Positions 1 through 7,169 of a stretch of 8,619 nt of DNA are shown piece by piece; positions within the stretch are counted from its first letter, which is position 1, and the number at the start of each line of letters is the position of its first letter. A model generated the notes under the pieces. It had not been told where the DNA came from and did no database searches. It saw only the letters and a list, made by a program, of their open reading frames with translations. The stretch covers positions 1-8,619 of the forward strand of contig DMQT01000079.1 in NCBI GenBank assembly GCA_003455595.1, in the 5' to 3' direction. The position numbers and the translations under genes are program-made. This DNA comes from Betaproteobacteria bacterium. GTDB taxonomy: Bacteria > Pseudomonadota > Gammaproteobacteria > Burkholderiales > Sulfuriferulaceae.

Positions 1-441
1 ATCCTCGGCCATTGCGATACGCTGGAGCGGCTGCTGTCGCATCTACGACAACACGGCGCTGATCAGGATGCGCAGCTGGCAGCGTCGCGCATCCTGCGCT
101 ATTTCCAGGTGGGGGCGCCGCTGCATCACGAAGATGAAGAACGCAATCTGTTTCCGGCACTACGTGCCCATTCCGATTTTCCGGCCATCCAGCGTCCGGT
201 GCTGGAAAACCTGGTGGTTCAGCACCGCGAACTGGATACGCTCTGGATGCAGCTGGAGGCCGCTTTGCAAATCATTTCCGGCGGCGCGCTAGCCGACATC
301 TCCGTGGAGCCCTTCGTGACACTGACACGCGCGCATATCGCCGTGGAAGAGCAGGAAATCTTCCCGCTTGCCGAGCGTTATCTGGATGCGGCGGCGCTGG
401 CGGTTCTGAGCCGCGCCATGCAGGCGCGCCGGCGAACATAA
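1..441 (+). CDS. Hemerythrin domain-containing protein, 5'-truncated by the window edge
   Basis: This reading frame is open from base 1 and ends at a TAA, giving 146 residues whose N-terminus lies outside the window. It is a four-helix-bundle hemerythrin-like protein, a family that binds a non-heme di-iron centre and can carry or sense O2 or help in iron and oxidative-stress handling. The visible helices carry the expected ligand pattern: an early His (H4 in GHCDTLERL), HHEDEERNLFP (H42/H43, E46), HRELD (H75, E77) and AHIAVEEQEIFP (H112, E116). These match the H...HxxxE...H...HxxxE spacing of the single-domain cytoplasmic group; perhaps 10-30 residues are missing at the start. It converges on xthA with only 11 nt between the stop codons, so no private terminator is visible. 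The family call is solid. The exact function (O2 carrier, sensor, iron repair) cannot be decided from sequence. Confidence 0.86.
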   Translation: MLGHCDTLERLLSHLRQHGADQDAQLAASRILRYFQVGAPLHHEDEERNLFPALRAHSDFPAIQRPVLENLVVQHRELDTLWMQLEAALQIISGGALADISVEPFVTLTRAHIAVEEQEIFPLAERYLDAAALAVLSRAMQARRRT

Positions 442-452
442 CGGAATATTTG

Positions 453-1226
453 CTACGCGCTAACTGCCAGTTCCGCCACCACCGGCGCATGGTCGGAGGG
501 GCGTTCCAGCTTGCGTATGTCCTTGTCCACAACGCACGCGGTACAGGTGGGTGCCAGGGCGTCGGAAAGCAGAATATGGTCGATGCGCAGGCCCATGTTG
601 CGGCGAAACGCCGCCATGCGGTAATCCCACCAGCTGAAGGTTTGCTCGGGTTGTTCGAACAGGCGAAAGCTGTCTTGCAGGCCGAGTGCCAGCAAGCCCT
701 GCCACGCCGCACGCTCGGGTTCAGACACCAATACCGACCCGACCCAAGCCGCCGGATCGTGCACGTCGCGGTCCTCGGGTGCAATATTGTAGTCACCCAG
801 CACCGCCAGTTTGGGGTGACGCGTGAGTTCGTCGCGCAGCCAGTTAGTGAGCGCTTGCAACCACGCCAGCTTATACAGGTACTTGTCCGAATCCAGACTC
901 TGGCCATTGGGCACATACGCGCATACCACCCGAATGCCTGCTACCGTCGCGGCAATCACGCGCTGCTGCGGGTCGTCAAAACCGGGGATGCCGATGCTGA
1001 CTTCAGTCAGCGGATGGCGGCTCAGCAGCGCCACGCCGTTGTAGGTTTTTTGTCCGACAAAGGCCACCTGATAGCCGGCAGCTTCGATGGCGGCACGCGG
1101 AAAATTATGGTCTTCCAGTTTGGTTTCCTGCAGACACACCACGTCCGGCTGCTGTATTGGCAGCCAGTCCAGCAGTTGTGGCAGACGAACCTTGAGAGAA
1201 TTGACGTTCCAGGTAGCCAGCTTCAT
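453..1226 (-). CDS. xthA: Exodeoxyribonuclease III (AP endonuclease)
   Basis: 257 residues, close to the usual length of the ExoIII/XthA family (E. coli 268). The enzyme cleaves DNA 5' to abasic sites and has 3'-5' exonuclease and 3'-phosphatase activity in base-excision repair in the cytoplasm. The endonuclease/exonuclease/phosphatase fold motifs are all present in order: N7 (TWNVNS), the Mg-binding E34 (LQETK), Y104 (AYVPNG), D145 and N147 (GDYNIAP), D216 (RIDHIL) and the catalytic D245-H246 pair (SDHAPV). The [10 protein letters not shown] opening is canonical, so the start is secure although the upstream ribosome site is poor (only short purine stretches before the ATG). It lies 34 nt behind the DUF4124-glutaredoxin gene on the same strand and is probably the last gene of that transcript. 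Some family members act mainly as AP endonucleases with little exonuclease activity, and sequence alone does not separate these. Confidence 0.96.
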   Translation of the reverse strand: MKLATWNVNSLKVRLPQLLDWLPIQQPDVVCLQETKLEDHNFPRAAIEAAGYQVAFVGQKTYNGVALLSRHPLTEVSIGIPGFDDPQQRVIAATVAGIRVVCAYVPNGQSLDSDKYLYKLAWLQALTNWLRDELTRHPKLAVLGDYNIAPEDRDVHDPAAWVGSVLVSEPERAAWQGLLALGLQDSFRLFEQPEQTFSWWDYRMAAFRRNMGLRIDHILLSDALAPTCTACVVDKDIRKLERPSDHAPVVAELAVSA

Positions 1227-1261
1227 ATCATCGTGATGTGCGCTAACAAGCGCGCAAAGGT

Positions 1262-1777
1262 TTAGGGTTGAGGTGAAGCGGGCTTGGCAGGTGCGTCGGA
1301 TTTTTTATCACGCAACTGGTTTGATTTTGGGTAGCCCGCTTCGTCCAGCGCCGCGTTCCATCGGCTTTCTTCAAAGCCTTTATAGGGTTTTTTGCCAACC
1401 TTGAGTACCGGCACTTCCATTACCCCCACCAGCGCCATCAGGGCTTCAGTGTCGGCCTTGTTGGTTTTCGGGTCTTTGGTCGTGTAGGGGATACCGCGTT
1501 TGTCGAGGAACGCCTTGGCGCTGTCGCAATACTGCCCGCAATCCGTGGTGAACAGCACGACCGGTGCTTTGGCGACGGCCTGTTTAAGCGCATATGAATC
1601 CTGACCGTCGATCACGTTCTCGCCGATTTTACGGTGTTCGGCTTTTTTGGCATCGGCGGGCGGCGGCTGGTCGCTGTATTGCACGTGCCCGGATTTATCT
1701 ACCCAGCGATATACCTGCGCCGCGTAAACATGACCGACGCACAACAGCGCCGCGAGCAAAAAAGAAAATCGACGCAT
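1262..1777 (-). CDS. Secreted DUF4124-glutaredoxin fusion protein
   Basis: 171 residues. Residues 1-19 form a Sec signal peptide (MRR, a hydrophobic core, then a VYA|AQ cleavage site). Residues 20-40 are a DUF4124 module ([18 protein letters not shown]), and about 72-147 a glutaredoxin/thioredoxin-like domain. The domain has strand VVLFTT, a C80-G-Q-Y-C84 redox site, a cis-proline loop (V122-P123-V124) and GFEESRW. The spacing is CxxxC rather than the classic CxxC. The last 20 residues are a Lys/Pro/Ala-rich tail. The product is expected in the periplasm, possibly in thiol-disulfide chemistry; the substrate is unknown. The start is taken at the ATG (1775-1777) because AAGGGG lies 6 nt upstream and it opens directly on the signal peptide; a TTG 24 nt further upstream overlaps the prlC stop and would spoil the signal peptide. 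It sits 20 nt after prlC and 35 nt before xthA. The two-domain family is common in Betaproteobacteria but functionally uncharacterised as far as I know. Confidence 0.88.
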   Translation of the reverse strand: MRRFSFLLAALLCVGHVYAAQVYRWVDKSGHVQYSDQPPPADAKKAEHRKIGENVIDGQDSYALKQAVAKAPVVLFTTDCGQYCDSAKAFLDKRGIPYTTKDPKTNKADTEALMALVGVMEVPVLKVGKKPYKGFEESRWNAALDEAGYPKSNQLRDKKSDAPAKPASPQP

Positions 1778-1779
1778 TG

Positions 1780-1789
1780 CCTTCCCCTT
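1780..1789 (-). promoter_or_regulatory. Ribosome binding site deciding the DUF4124-glutaredoxin start
   Basis: On the - strand the bases read AAGGGGAAGG, with AAGGGG 6 nt before the ATG at 1775-1777. This is the strongest Shine-Dalgarno in the window and argues for the ATG over the upstream in-frame TTG, which overlaps the prlC stop codon. Confidence 0.75.
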
Positions 1790-1797
1790 ATTCAGTT

Positions 1798-3822
1798 TCA
1801 AACCATACCGTTGTGGCGTAGCAGGGCATCCATGCTCGGCTCGCGCCCACGAAACGCGACAAACGATTCCAGCGCCGGGCGTGAACCGCCGACACCGAGT
1901 ATCTCGCTCCAGAAGCGGTGGCCGACTTCCGCTGACAACACGCCGTTTTCTTCAAACAGGCTGTAGGCGTCGGCCGACAGCACTTCTGCCCACTTGTAGC
2001 TGTAATACCCTGCCGCATAGCCACCCGCGAAAATATGCGAGAAATTGTTCGGAAAGCGGTTGTAATCGGGCGGCAGCATCACCGCCACCTGGGCGCGTAC
2101 TTCCTGCAGCAATTGCAGCGCGGTTTTTCCACTGGCCGGATCGAAATCATCGTGCAGGCGGATGTCGAACAGCGAAAACTCGATCTGGCGCAAGGTTTGC
2201 AAACCGCTCTGGAAATTTTTGGCCGCGACCATCTTGTCGAACAGCGCGCGCGGCAGCGGTTCTTTTGTATCGACATGTTCGGTGAGATGCTTTAACACAT
2301 CCCATTCCCAGCAGAAGTTTTCCATGAACTGTGACGGCAGTTCGACCGCGTCCCATTCCACGCCGTTGATGCCGGACACACCCATGTCCTCGATCTGGGT
2401 CAGCAGGTGATGCAGGCCGTGGCCGAACTCATGGAACAGCGTATTGACTTCGTCGTGTGTGAACAGCGCAGGTTTGCCGCCCACCGGCGCAGAGAAATTG
2501 CAGGTCAGGTACGCCACCGGCGTCTGGATCGCGCCGTCCTTGCGCCGCCGTGTCAGCGCGTCGTCCATCCACGCGCCGCCGCGCTTGTGCTCGCGTGCGT
2601 ACAGGTCAAGGTAAAACTGGCCGATCAGCGCCCCGCTGCGGTCGCGAAGATCGAAAAACTTCACATCCGCGTGCCACACATCCGCGTGCGCCGGGCGAAT
2701 ATCCAGGCCGTAAATGGTTTCGACCACCTTGAACATACCCGGCAGTACTTTGCTTTCCGGGAAATACTGTTTGACCTCCTGGTCGGAGAACGCATAGCGC
2801 GCCACGCGCAGTTTTTCGCTGGCGTAGGTCGCATCCCACGATTGCAGGTCGGTCAGGCCGAACTCGTCGCGCGCAAAGTCACGCAGTTCCTGCATATCGC
2901 GTTCGGCATACGGCTTGGCGCGCGCGCCCAACTCGCTGAGAAAGTCTTTTACCTGCTGCGGCGTTTCGGCCATTTTGGTGGCGAGCGATTCTTCCGCATA
3001 GCTGGCGAAACCCAGCATCATGGCATCTTCGCGCCGTAGCCGCACAATCTGGTCGATCAGCGCCGTGTTGTCCAGTTCGGGCGTGCCGAATTCCGACGCG
3101 CGCGTGACGTAGGCGCGGTAAATCTGCTCGCGTAGTTCACGCTTGTCTGCATATTGCATGATGGGCATATAGGACGGCGCATGCAGGGTGAATTTCCAGC
3201 CGCTGTTGCCGTCACGCGTGGCAGCTTCATGCGCCGCCTGGATCACATCGTCGGGCAGGCCGGCTAAATCCGCCGCGTCGGTTATCAATAAGCTAAATGC
3301 GTTGGTCGCATCGAGCAGGTTTTCCTCGAATTTGGCCGACTGCCGAGCCAGCGCTTCCTGAATTTCCAGAAAGCGCGGCTTCTGGTCTTCCGGCAATTCG
3401 GCACCGCCAAGGCGAAAACCGCGCAATTCATTGTCGATGATCTTTTTCTGCGCCGGATTGAGCAGCATATAGCCCGCGTTGACCTTGAGCGCCTTGAACT
3501 TGGCAAACAGAGCGAGATTCTGCGACATCTCGGCATAGTATTGCGTGATCTTGGGCAGGCAGGCGTTGTACGCCTCGCGTAATTCGGCGCTGTTCATTAC
3601 GCTGTTCAGGTGCGACACCGGCCCCCACGCGCGCGACAGGCGCTCATTGGCGTCTTCCATCGGCTGCACAAAGGTCGACCAGATTGGTGCATCAGCTGCG
3701 GCGGCGAGGGCGTCCACCAGCGTCTTGTTTTCGGCCAGCAGCTGATCGATAGCCGGGATGACATGTTCAGGCTTGATTTGAGAAAAACGCGGCAGAGCAG
3801 AAAAATCGAGCAAAGGATTCAT
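1798..3822 (-). CDS. prlC: Oligopeptidase A (M3 family zinc metallopeptidase)
   Basis: 674 residues, matching the family length (E. coli OpdA 680). The cytoplasmic enzyme degrades oligopeptides, including cleaved signal peptides, and takes part in late steps of protein turnover. The zinc site is intact: HEFGH at 464-468 (H464, E465, H468) followed by the third ligand E494 in DAVELPSQFMENF. The C-terminal substrate-binding segment SHIFAGGYAAGYYSYKWAE (about 595-613) is conserved, as is LQTLRQIEFSLFD upstream of it. The N-terminal MNPLLDFSALPRFSQIKPEH is the typical OpdA opening and supports the ATG at 3820-3822; the ribosome site is modest (ACAGG about 8 nt upstream). It is the first gene of a - strand run with the DUF4124-glutaredoxin gene and xthA, and is divergent from the gamma-carbonic-anhydrase gene across 62 nt. 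The other M3 subgroups (Dcp, PepF) fit less well by sequence. No anomalies were seen. Confidence 0.97.
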   Translation of the reverse strand: MNPLLDFSALPRFSQIKPEHVIPAIDQLLAENKTLVDALAAAADAPIWSTFVQPMEDANERLSRAWGPVSHLNSVMNSAELREAYNACLPKITQYYAEMSQNLALFAKFKALKVNAGYMLLNPAQKKIIDNELRGFRLGGAELPEDQKPRFLEIQEALARQSAKFEENLLDATNAFSLLITDAADLAGLPDDVIQAAHEAATRDGNSGWKFTLHAPSYMPIMQYADKRELREQIYRAYVTRASEFGTPELDNTALIDQIVRLRREDAMMLGFASYAEESLATKMAETPQQVKDFLSELGARAKPYAERDMQELRDFARDEFGLTDLQSWDATYASEKLRVARYAFSDQEVKQYFPESKVLPGMFKVVETIYGLDIRPAHADVWHADVKFFDLRDRSGALIGQFYLDLYAREHKRGGAWMDDALTRRRKDGAIQTPVAYLTCNFSAPVGGKPALFTHDEVNTLFHEFGHGLHHLLTQIEDMGVSGINGVEWDAVELPSQFMENFCWEWDVLKHLTEHVDTKEPLPRALFDKMVAAKNFQSGLQTLRQIEFSLFDIRLHDDFDPASGKTALQLLQEVRAQVAVMLPPDYNRFPNNFSHIFAGGYAAGYYSYKWAEVLSADAYSLFEENGVLSAEVGHRFWSEILGVGGSRPALESFVAFRGREPSMDALLRHNGMV

Positions 3823-3850
3823 GACGCAACCTGTAAGAAATTCAGCACAA

Positions 3851-3856
3851 TATAAT
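3851..3856 (+). promoter_or_regulatory. Possible -10 box for the gamma-carbonic-anhydrase gene
   Basis: A perfect TATAAT lies in the 62-nt region between the divergent prlC and gamma-carbonic-anhydrase genes, in a short AT-rich island within GC-rich sequence. It would put transcription start near 3863 and give a leader of about 22 nt. No good -35 is seen at the right distance (the bases there read AACCTG), so an activator or alternative spacing would be needed. The same island read on the other strand (TATTATATT) could serve prlC. Confidence 0.4.
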
Positions 3857-3884
3857 AACCGTTTTCAAAAGCGAGACAGCACTC

Positions 3885-4439
3885 ATGTCAGGACAACCCC
3901 CAGCACAGAATGTTCAAGCCTTTCGCGGCGTACTGCCGCGCCTCGGGCGCGGTAGCTGGATTCACGACAGCGCGCGCGTCATCGGCCACGTCGTCCTCGG
4001 CGACAGCGTCTCGATATGGTGCGGCGCCGTCATCCGCGGCGACGTCAACAGCATCCGCATCGGCGCCCACAGCAATATCCAGGACAACAGCGTGCTGCAC
4101 GTCTCGCACAAAACCGAACGCGACCCCGCTGGCAGCCCGCTCGTTATCGGCAGCCACGTCACCGTCGGCCACAGCGTCATCCTTCACGGCTGTAGCATCG
4201 GCGACGAATGCCTGATCGGCATGGGCTCCATCGTCATGGACAAAGTGCTGATCGAGCCGCGCGTGCTGCTCGGTGCAGGCAGTCTGGTGCCGGAGGGTAA
4301 GGTACTGTCCAGCGGCCACCTATACATCGGCCGCCCTGCCAAGCTGGTGCGGGCGCTGACCGACGCTGAACTCGCGTACTTCAGCTACTCGGCGGAACAT
4401 TATGCGAAGCTGGCGCGGGATTATCAGGAAAGTGCCTGA
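3885..4439 (+). CDS. Gamma-class carbonic anhydrase family protein (YrdA-like)
   Basis: 184 residues forming a left-handed beta-helix of hexapeptide repeats (about 28-140, for example ARVIGH, VVLGDS, ADVNSI-type turns) followed by a C-terminal helix (about 158-182). The three zinc histidines of the Cam/CamH/YrdA family are present: H72 (VLHVS), H96 (TVGHSV) and H101 (ILHGC). The conserved R51 and D53 (RGD) and Q66-D67 (IQDN) are also present. Family members are cytoplasmic homotrimers with the metal at subunit interfaces. Some hydrate CO2, while many YrdA-type proteins lack measurable activity; this one lacks the acidic loop of archaeal Cam, so activity cannot be assumed. The ATG is preceded by a weak GCGAGA purine stretch. 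The gene stands alone on the + strand, divergent from prlC and convergent with the c-di-GMP gene 36 nt away. A sugar or serine acetyltransferase is the main alternative among hexapeptide proteins, but the histidine triad argues against it. Confidence 0.93.
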   Translation: MSGQPPAQNVQAFRGVLPRLGRGSWIHDSARVIGHVVLGDSVSIWCGAVIRGDVNSIRIGAHSNIQDNSVLHVSHKTERDPAGSPLVIGSHVTVGHSVILHGCSIGDECLIGMGSIVMDKVLIEPRVLLGAGSLVPEGKVLSSGHLYIGRPAKLVRALTDAELAYFSYSAEHYAKLARDYQESA

Positions 4440-4475
4440 AGGATAGGCATTACCTAGCACCGTTTTCAGCTTTAT

Positions 4476-7124
4476 TCAGCCAGATAGAAACCCGGAACAC
4501 AGTGCGTCAGCCGACAACGGCCTGCTGAAGTAGTAGCCTTGGTATTCGTCGCAACCCTGCTCGCGCAGGAAGGCGAGCTGTGCTTCGGTTTCGACTCCTT
4601 CGGCGACCACGCGGATATTCAACTGATGCGCCATCACGATGATCGCCGCCACCATCGCCGCATCGTCTGCGTCGGTAGTGATATCGCGTACAAAAGACTG
4701 GTCGATCTTGAGTTTGTCGATGGGAAAGCGTTTGAGATAACCGAGGCTTGAATAGCCTGTGCCGAAATCGTCGAGTGACAGTTCGATGCCCAGCGCTTTC
4801 AGCTCGTCCAGAATGCCAATGGACAGCTCTGGATTTTCCATGATCACGGTTTCGGTGATTTCCAGCCCCAGCCAGTGGGGGTCGACGCCGGTTTCACTGA
4901 GCACCCGGGAGAAATTCTCCACCAGGTGCTTTTGACGAAATTGGCGCGGTGACAGATTGACCACCATGCGCTGTAGTGTTATCCCCTGTTCACGCCATTG
5001 TTTAAGCTGGCGGCAGGCCTGGCTGAGCACCCATTCACCGAGCGGTATGATCAGTCCGGAGTCCTCGGCGATGGGTATAAATCGCGCTGGAGACACCAGT
5101 CCAAGTTCGGGGTGGTTCCAACGCACCAGTGCTTCGGTTGCGACAATATTGCCATTCGCAATATTCACCAGCGGCTGATAGTGGAGTAGCAATTCATTAC
5201 GCTCGATGGCCTGGCGCAAGCTGCTTTCCAGCAATAATCGTTCAGCGGCGGCGGCATTCATCGCTTGCGTGAAAAACTGGAAGTTGCTGCGTCCTGCTTC
5301 TTTGGCATGGTACATCGCCGTATCGCTGTTCTTGAGCAGCGTTTCGACGTCGTCGCCGTCTTGCGGATAGACCGCAATGCCGATGCTGGCACCGGTGCGC
5401 AAGTCCTGTCCGTTGATAACAAATGGCGCGGACAGCGTAGCAAGTATCTTTTGCGCTACCAATGCAGAATCCTCGGCCGCGCTCAGGCTTGCCAACAGCA
5501 CAATGAATTCATCACCGCCCTGCCTGCCAACCGTATCTTCCGCCCGCAAACACTCAGTGAGTCGATGCGCGACCATTTGCAGCAATTGATCGCCGACGTC
5601 GTGCCCGAGGGTATCGTTAATGGTCTTGAATTTGTCGAGGTCAAGAAACATGACGGCAAATTGAGCGCCGGATCGTCGTGCCCATACAACGGTTTGCAGG
5701 ATGCGATCCTGCACCAGACGCCGGTTGGGTAAATCGGTCAGTGCATCGTAATGCGCCAGATGGGTGATGGTTGCCTCGGTCGCCTTGCGCTCGGTGATGT
5801 CGCGCATGACACCGATGAATTGACGCTGTCCGTCCAGATAAACCGCAGAAACCCGCAGCTCCATCGGAAAGGTTTCGCCACTGCTGCGCTGCGCCATCAC
5901 CTCACGTCCGATTCCGATCACGTGCGCCTTGCCGGTACGAAGGTAGCGTTCCAGGTATTCATCATGTTCGCTGCAGTAAGGCTCCGGCATCAGCATGGAG
6001 ATGTTGTTGCCGAGGATATCCGCGCCGCGATAGCCGAACATGCGCTCTGCCCCCGGGTTGAACAGTTCGATCTTCCCGGTAGATGAGATGCTGACGATGC
6101 CTTCGTCCACCGTTTCCAGCACCGTCCGCACGCGGTTTTCACTGTCGCGTAAACGCACGTTAGCCGCATGCGCTTCCTGTTCCGAGCGCACCAGTCTGGC
6201 TACCAGGGGGCTCAGCAACCAGCGTAGCAGCAGCGCCACGGCGAGCATGCCGACCATCAGCGGCAGCAGGTAACGTAACTGGCGCCAGACCGGCGCATAC
6301 AGTTCGGCGCTATCCATTTTCAGCACCATGCCGAGGCCGAGGTTGTTGACGGGGCTATAGGCCGCCACTACATCCTGATGGCGATAGTCGCGCGCGACAG
6401 TGAATCCGGTCTCTCCCTCAAGCGCATGCGTCATGGGCAACGGTACGCCCGCCAGCGACCTCATGGATAACGTAAAAACCTGTGGATTGAGCGTTGTGGG
6501 AAAACATTGCATCTTGGTACCAGAGGGTGCACACAGTGCCAGCTCCCCCGTTTTGTCCAAACGCTGGGTGTTCATGAACATGCTACTGAGCAGGGGCAAC
6601 GGTGTCTCCGCGACCATCCTTCCGACGACGCGTCCCGCATTCACGATATTTGCGTCAGTTCGCAAAAAAAATTGATGTTTAAACAGCAAGTGCACGTGCT
6701 CGGGAAGATTAATTGGAACGGTCAGTGCGGGCTGTTGCACAAAATCCCCTGCCCGCGCCAGTTGTTGCCCGTCTTTATCGAACAGCGCAATAGCCGAAAA
6801 CCCAGTCGATAGAAAGGATTTGGCACCCCTATTAAGCGCATCCAGGGTTGCGCCATTGCCCTCATGCGTGCCCACACGCTGTATTTGATCGATCAGAAAG
6901 GGGCGCGTGGCAACCGTCATTCCCCGCTGAAATCCCTGCTGAATTTCGGCATTTGTTAAATCCACGCGGTTTTGCAGGGACGACTGGAGGCTGCTGCTGA
7001 GAAGGTGCTCGGCATGGCGCTGCATGACGTAAAACACCATTACACCCACCAGGATGGCGACCACAACCAAAATCGTCCCGGCAACAAGGCCAATCCGCTG
7101 CTGGTTAGTTTTTTGTTGTTGCAT
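4476..7124 (-). CDS. Membrane PAS-GGDEF-EAL cyclic-di-GMP enzyme with FixL-like PAS
   Basis: 882 residues. Order: transmembrane helix about 11-34, periplasmic dCache-like sensor about 35-283 (typical end GETGFTVARDYRHQDVVAAYSPV), transmembrane helix about 284-304, short linker, PAS about 326-446, GGDEF about 451-617, EAL about 627-878. The cyclase half looks active: D495, N503, D512, GGDEF at 536-540, and an inhibitory I-site R527-A-E-D530 exactly five residues before GGDEF. The phosphodiesterase half also keeps its key residues: E664-A-L, N723, E755, D785-D786 (DDFGTG), K806 and E842 (AEGVET). It can therefore in principle make c-di-GMP from GTP and hydrolyse it to pGpG; the net direction is unknown. 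The PAS contains H387, R393, H401 and R407, the positions of the FixL heme pocket. The ATG lies 45 nt behind pyrX, with a weak GGAA upstream, and no terminator is visible between them, so read-through from the pyr operon is possible. The likely output is control of biofilm or motility. Confidence 0.97.
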   Translation of the reverse strand: MQQQKTNQQRIGLVAGTILVVVAILVGVMVFYVMQRHAEHLLSSSLQSSLQNRVDLTNAEIQQGFQRGMTVATRPFLIDQIQRVGTHEGNGATLDALNRGAKSFLSTGFSAIALFDKDGQQLARAGDFVQQPALTVPINLPEHVHLLFKHQFFLRTDANIVNAGRVVGRMVAETPLPLLSSMFMNTQRLDKTGELALCAPSGTKMQCFPTTLNPQVFTLSMRSLAGVPLPMTHALEGETGFTVARDYRHQDVVAAYSPVNNLGLGMVLKMDSAELYAPVWRQLRYLLPLMVGMLAVALLLRWLLSPLVARLVRSEQEAHAANVRLRDSENRVRTVLETVDEGIVSISSTGKIELFNPGAERMFGYRGADILGNNISMLMPEPYCSEHDEYLERYLRTGKAHVIGIGREVMAQRSSGETFPMELRVSAVYLDGQRQFIGVMRDITERKATEATITHLAHYDALTDLPNRRLVQDRILQTVVWARRSGAQFAVMFLDLDKFKTINDTLGHDVGDQLLQMVAHRLTECLRAEDTVGRQGGDEFIVLLASLSAAEDSALVAQKILATLSAPFVINGQDLRTGASIGIAVYPQDGDDVETLLKNSDTAMYHAKEAGRSNFQFFTQAMNAAAAERLLLESSLRQAIERNELLLHYQPLVNIANGNIVATEALVRWNHPELGLVSPARFIPIAEDSGLIIPLGEWVLSQACRQLKQWREQGITLQRMVVNLSPRQFRQKHLVENFSRVLSETGVDPHWLGLEITETVIMENPELSIGILDELKALGIELSLDDFGTGYSSLGYLKRFPIDKLKIDQSFVRDITTDADDAAMVAAIIVMAHQLNIRVVAEGVETEAQLAFLREQGCDEYQGYYFSRPLSADALCSGFLSG

Positions 7125-7169
7125 GATGCGCGGGTTCCAGTAGAAATAAATAAACAGGGTCAGGCAAAA

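Noticed and set aside
1238..1255. Inverted repeat between the DUF4124-glutaredoxin gene and xthA, considered as a terminator
   Set aside because: The stem is only about four clean GC pairs with a mismatch, and no T-run follows on the transcribed strand.
450..1265. Long + strand open frame of 271 codons opposite xthA
   Set aside because: It is fully antisense to a gene with all ExoIII motifs, has no recognisable domain or ribosome site, and arises from GC-rich codon bias.
1721..1777. Lipoprotein signal in the DUF4124-glutaredoxin protein (C13)
   Set aside because: The residues before C13 (A-L-L) do not fit a lipobox, while VYA|AQ is a good ordinary signal-peptidase site.
2407..3039. 210-codon + strand open frame inside prlC
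   Set aside because: It is antisense to the conserved M3 peptidase core, with Arg/Ala/His-rich composition typical of a shadow frame.
3888..4319. 143-codon - strand open frame opposite the carbonic-anhydrase gene
   Set aside because: Extremely Ala/Asp-rich, the mirror of the hexapeptide-repeat coding bias; the + strand frame has the histidine triad.
1..7124. A functional link between the hemerythrin protein and the possible heme-PAS c-di-GMP enzyme, as both may bind O2
   Set aside because: They are 4 kb apart, on opposite strands and separated by five unrelated genes; nothing in the sequence joins them.
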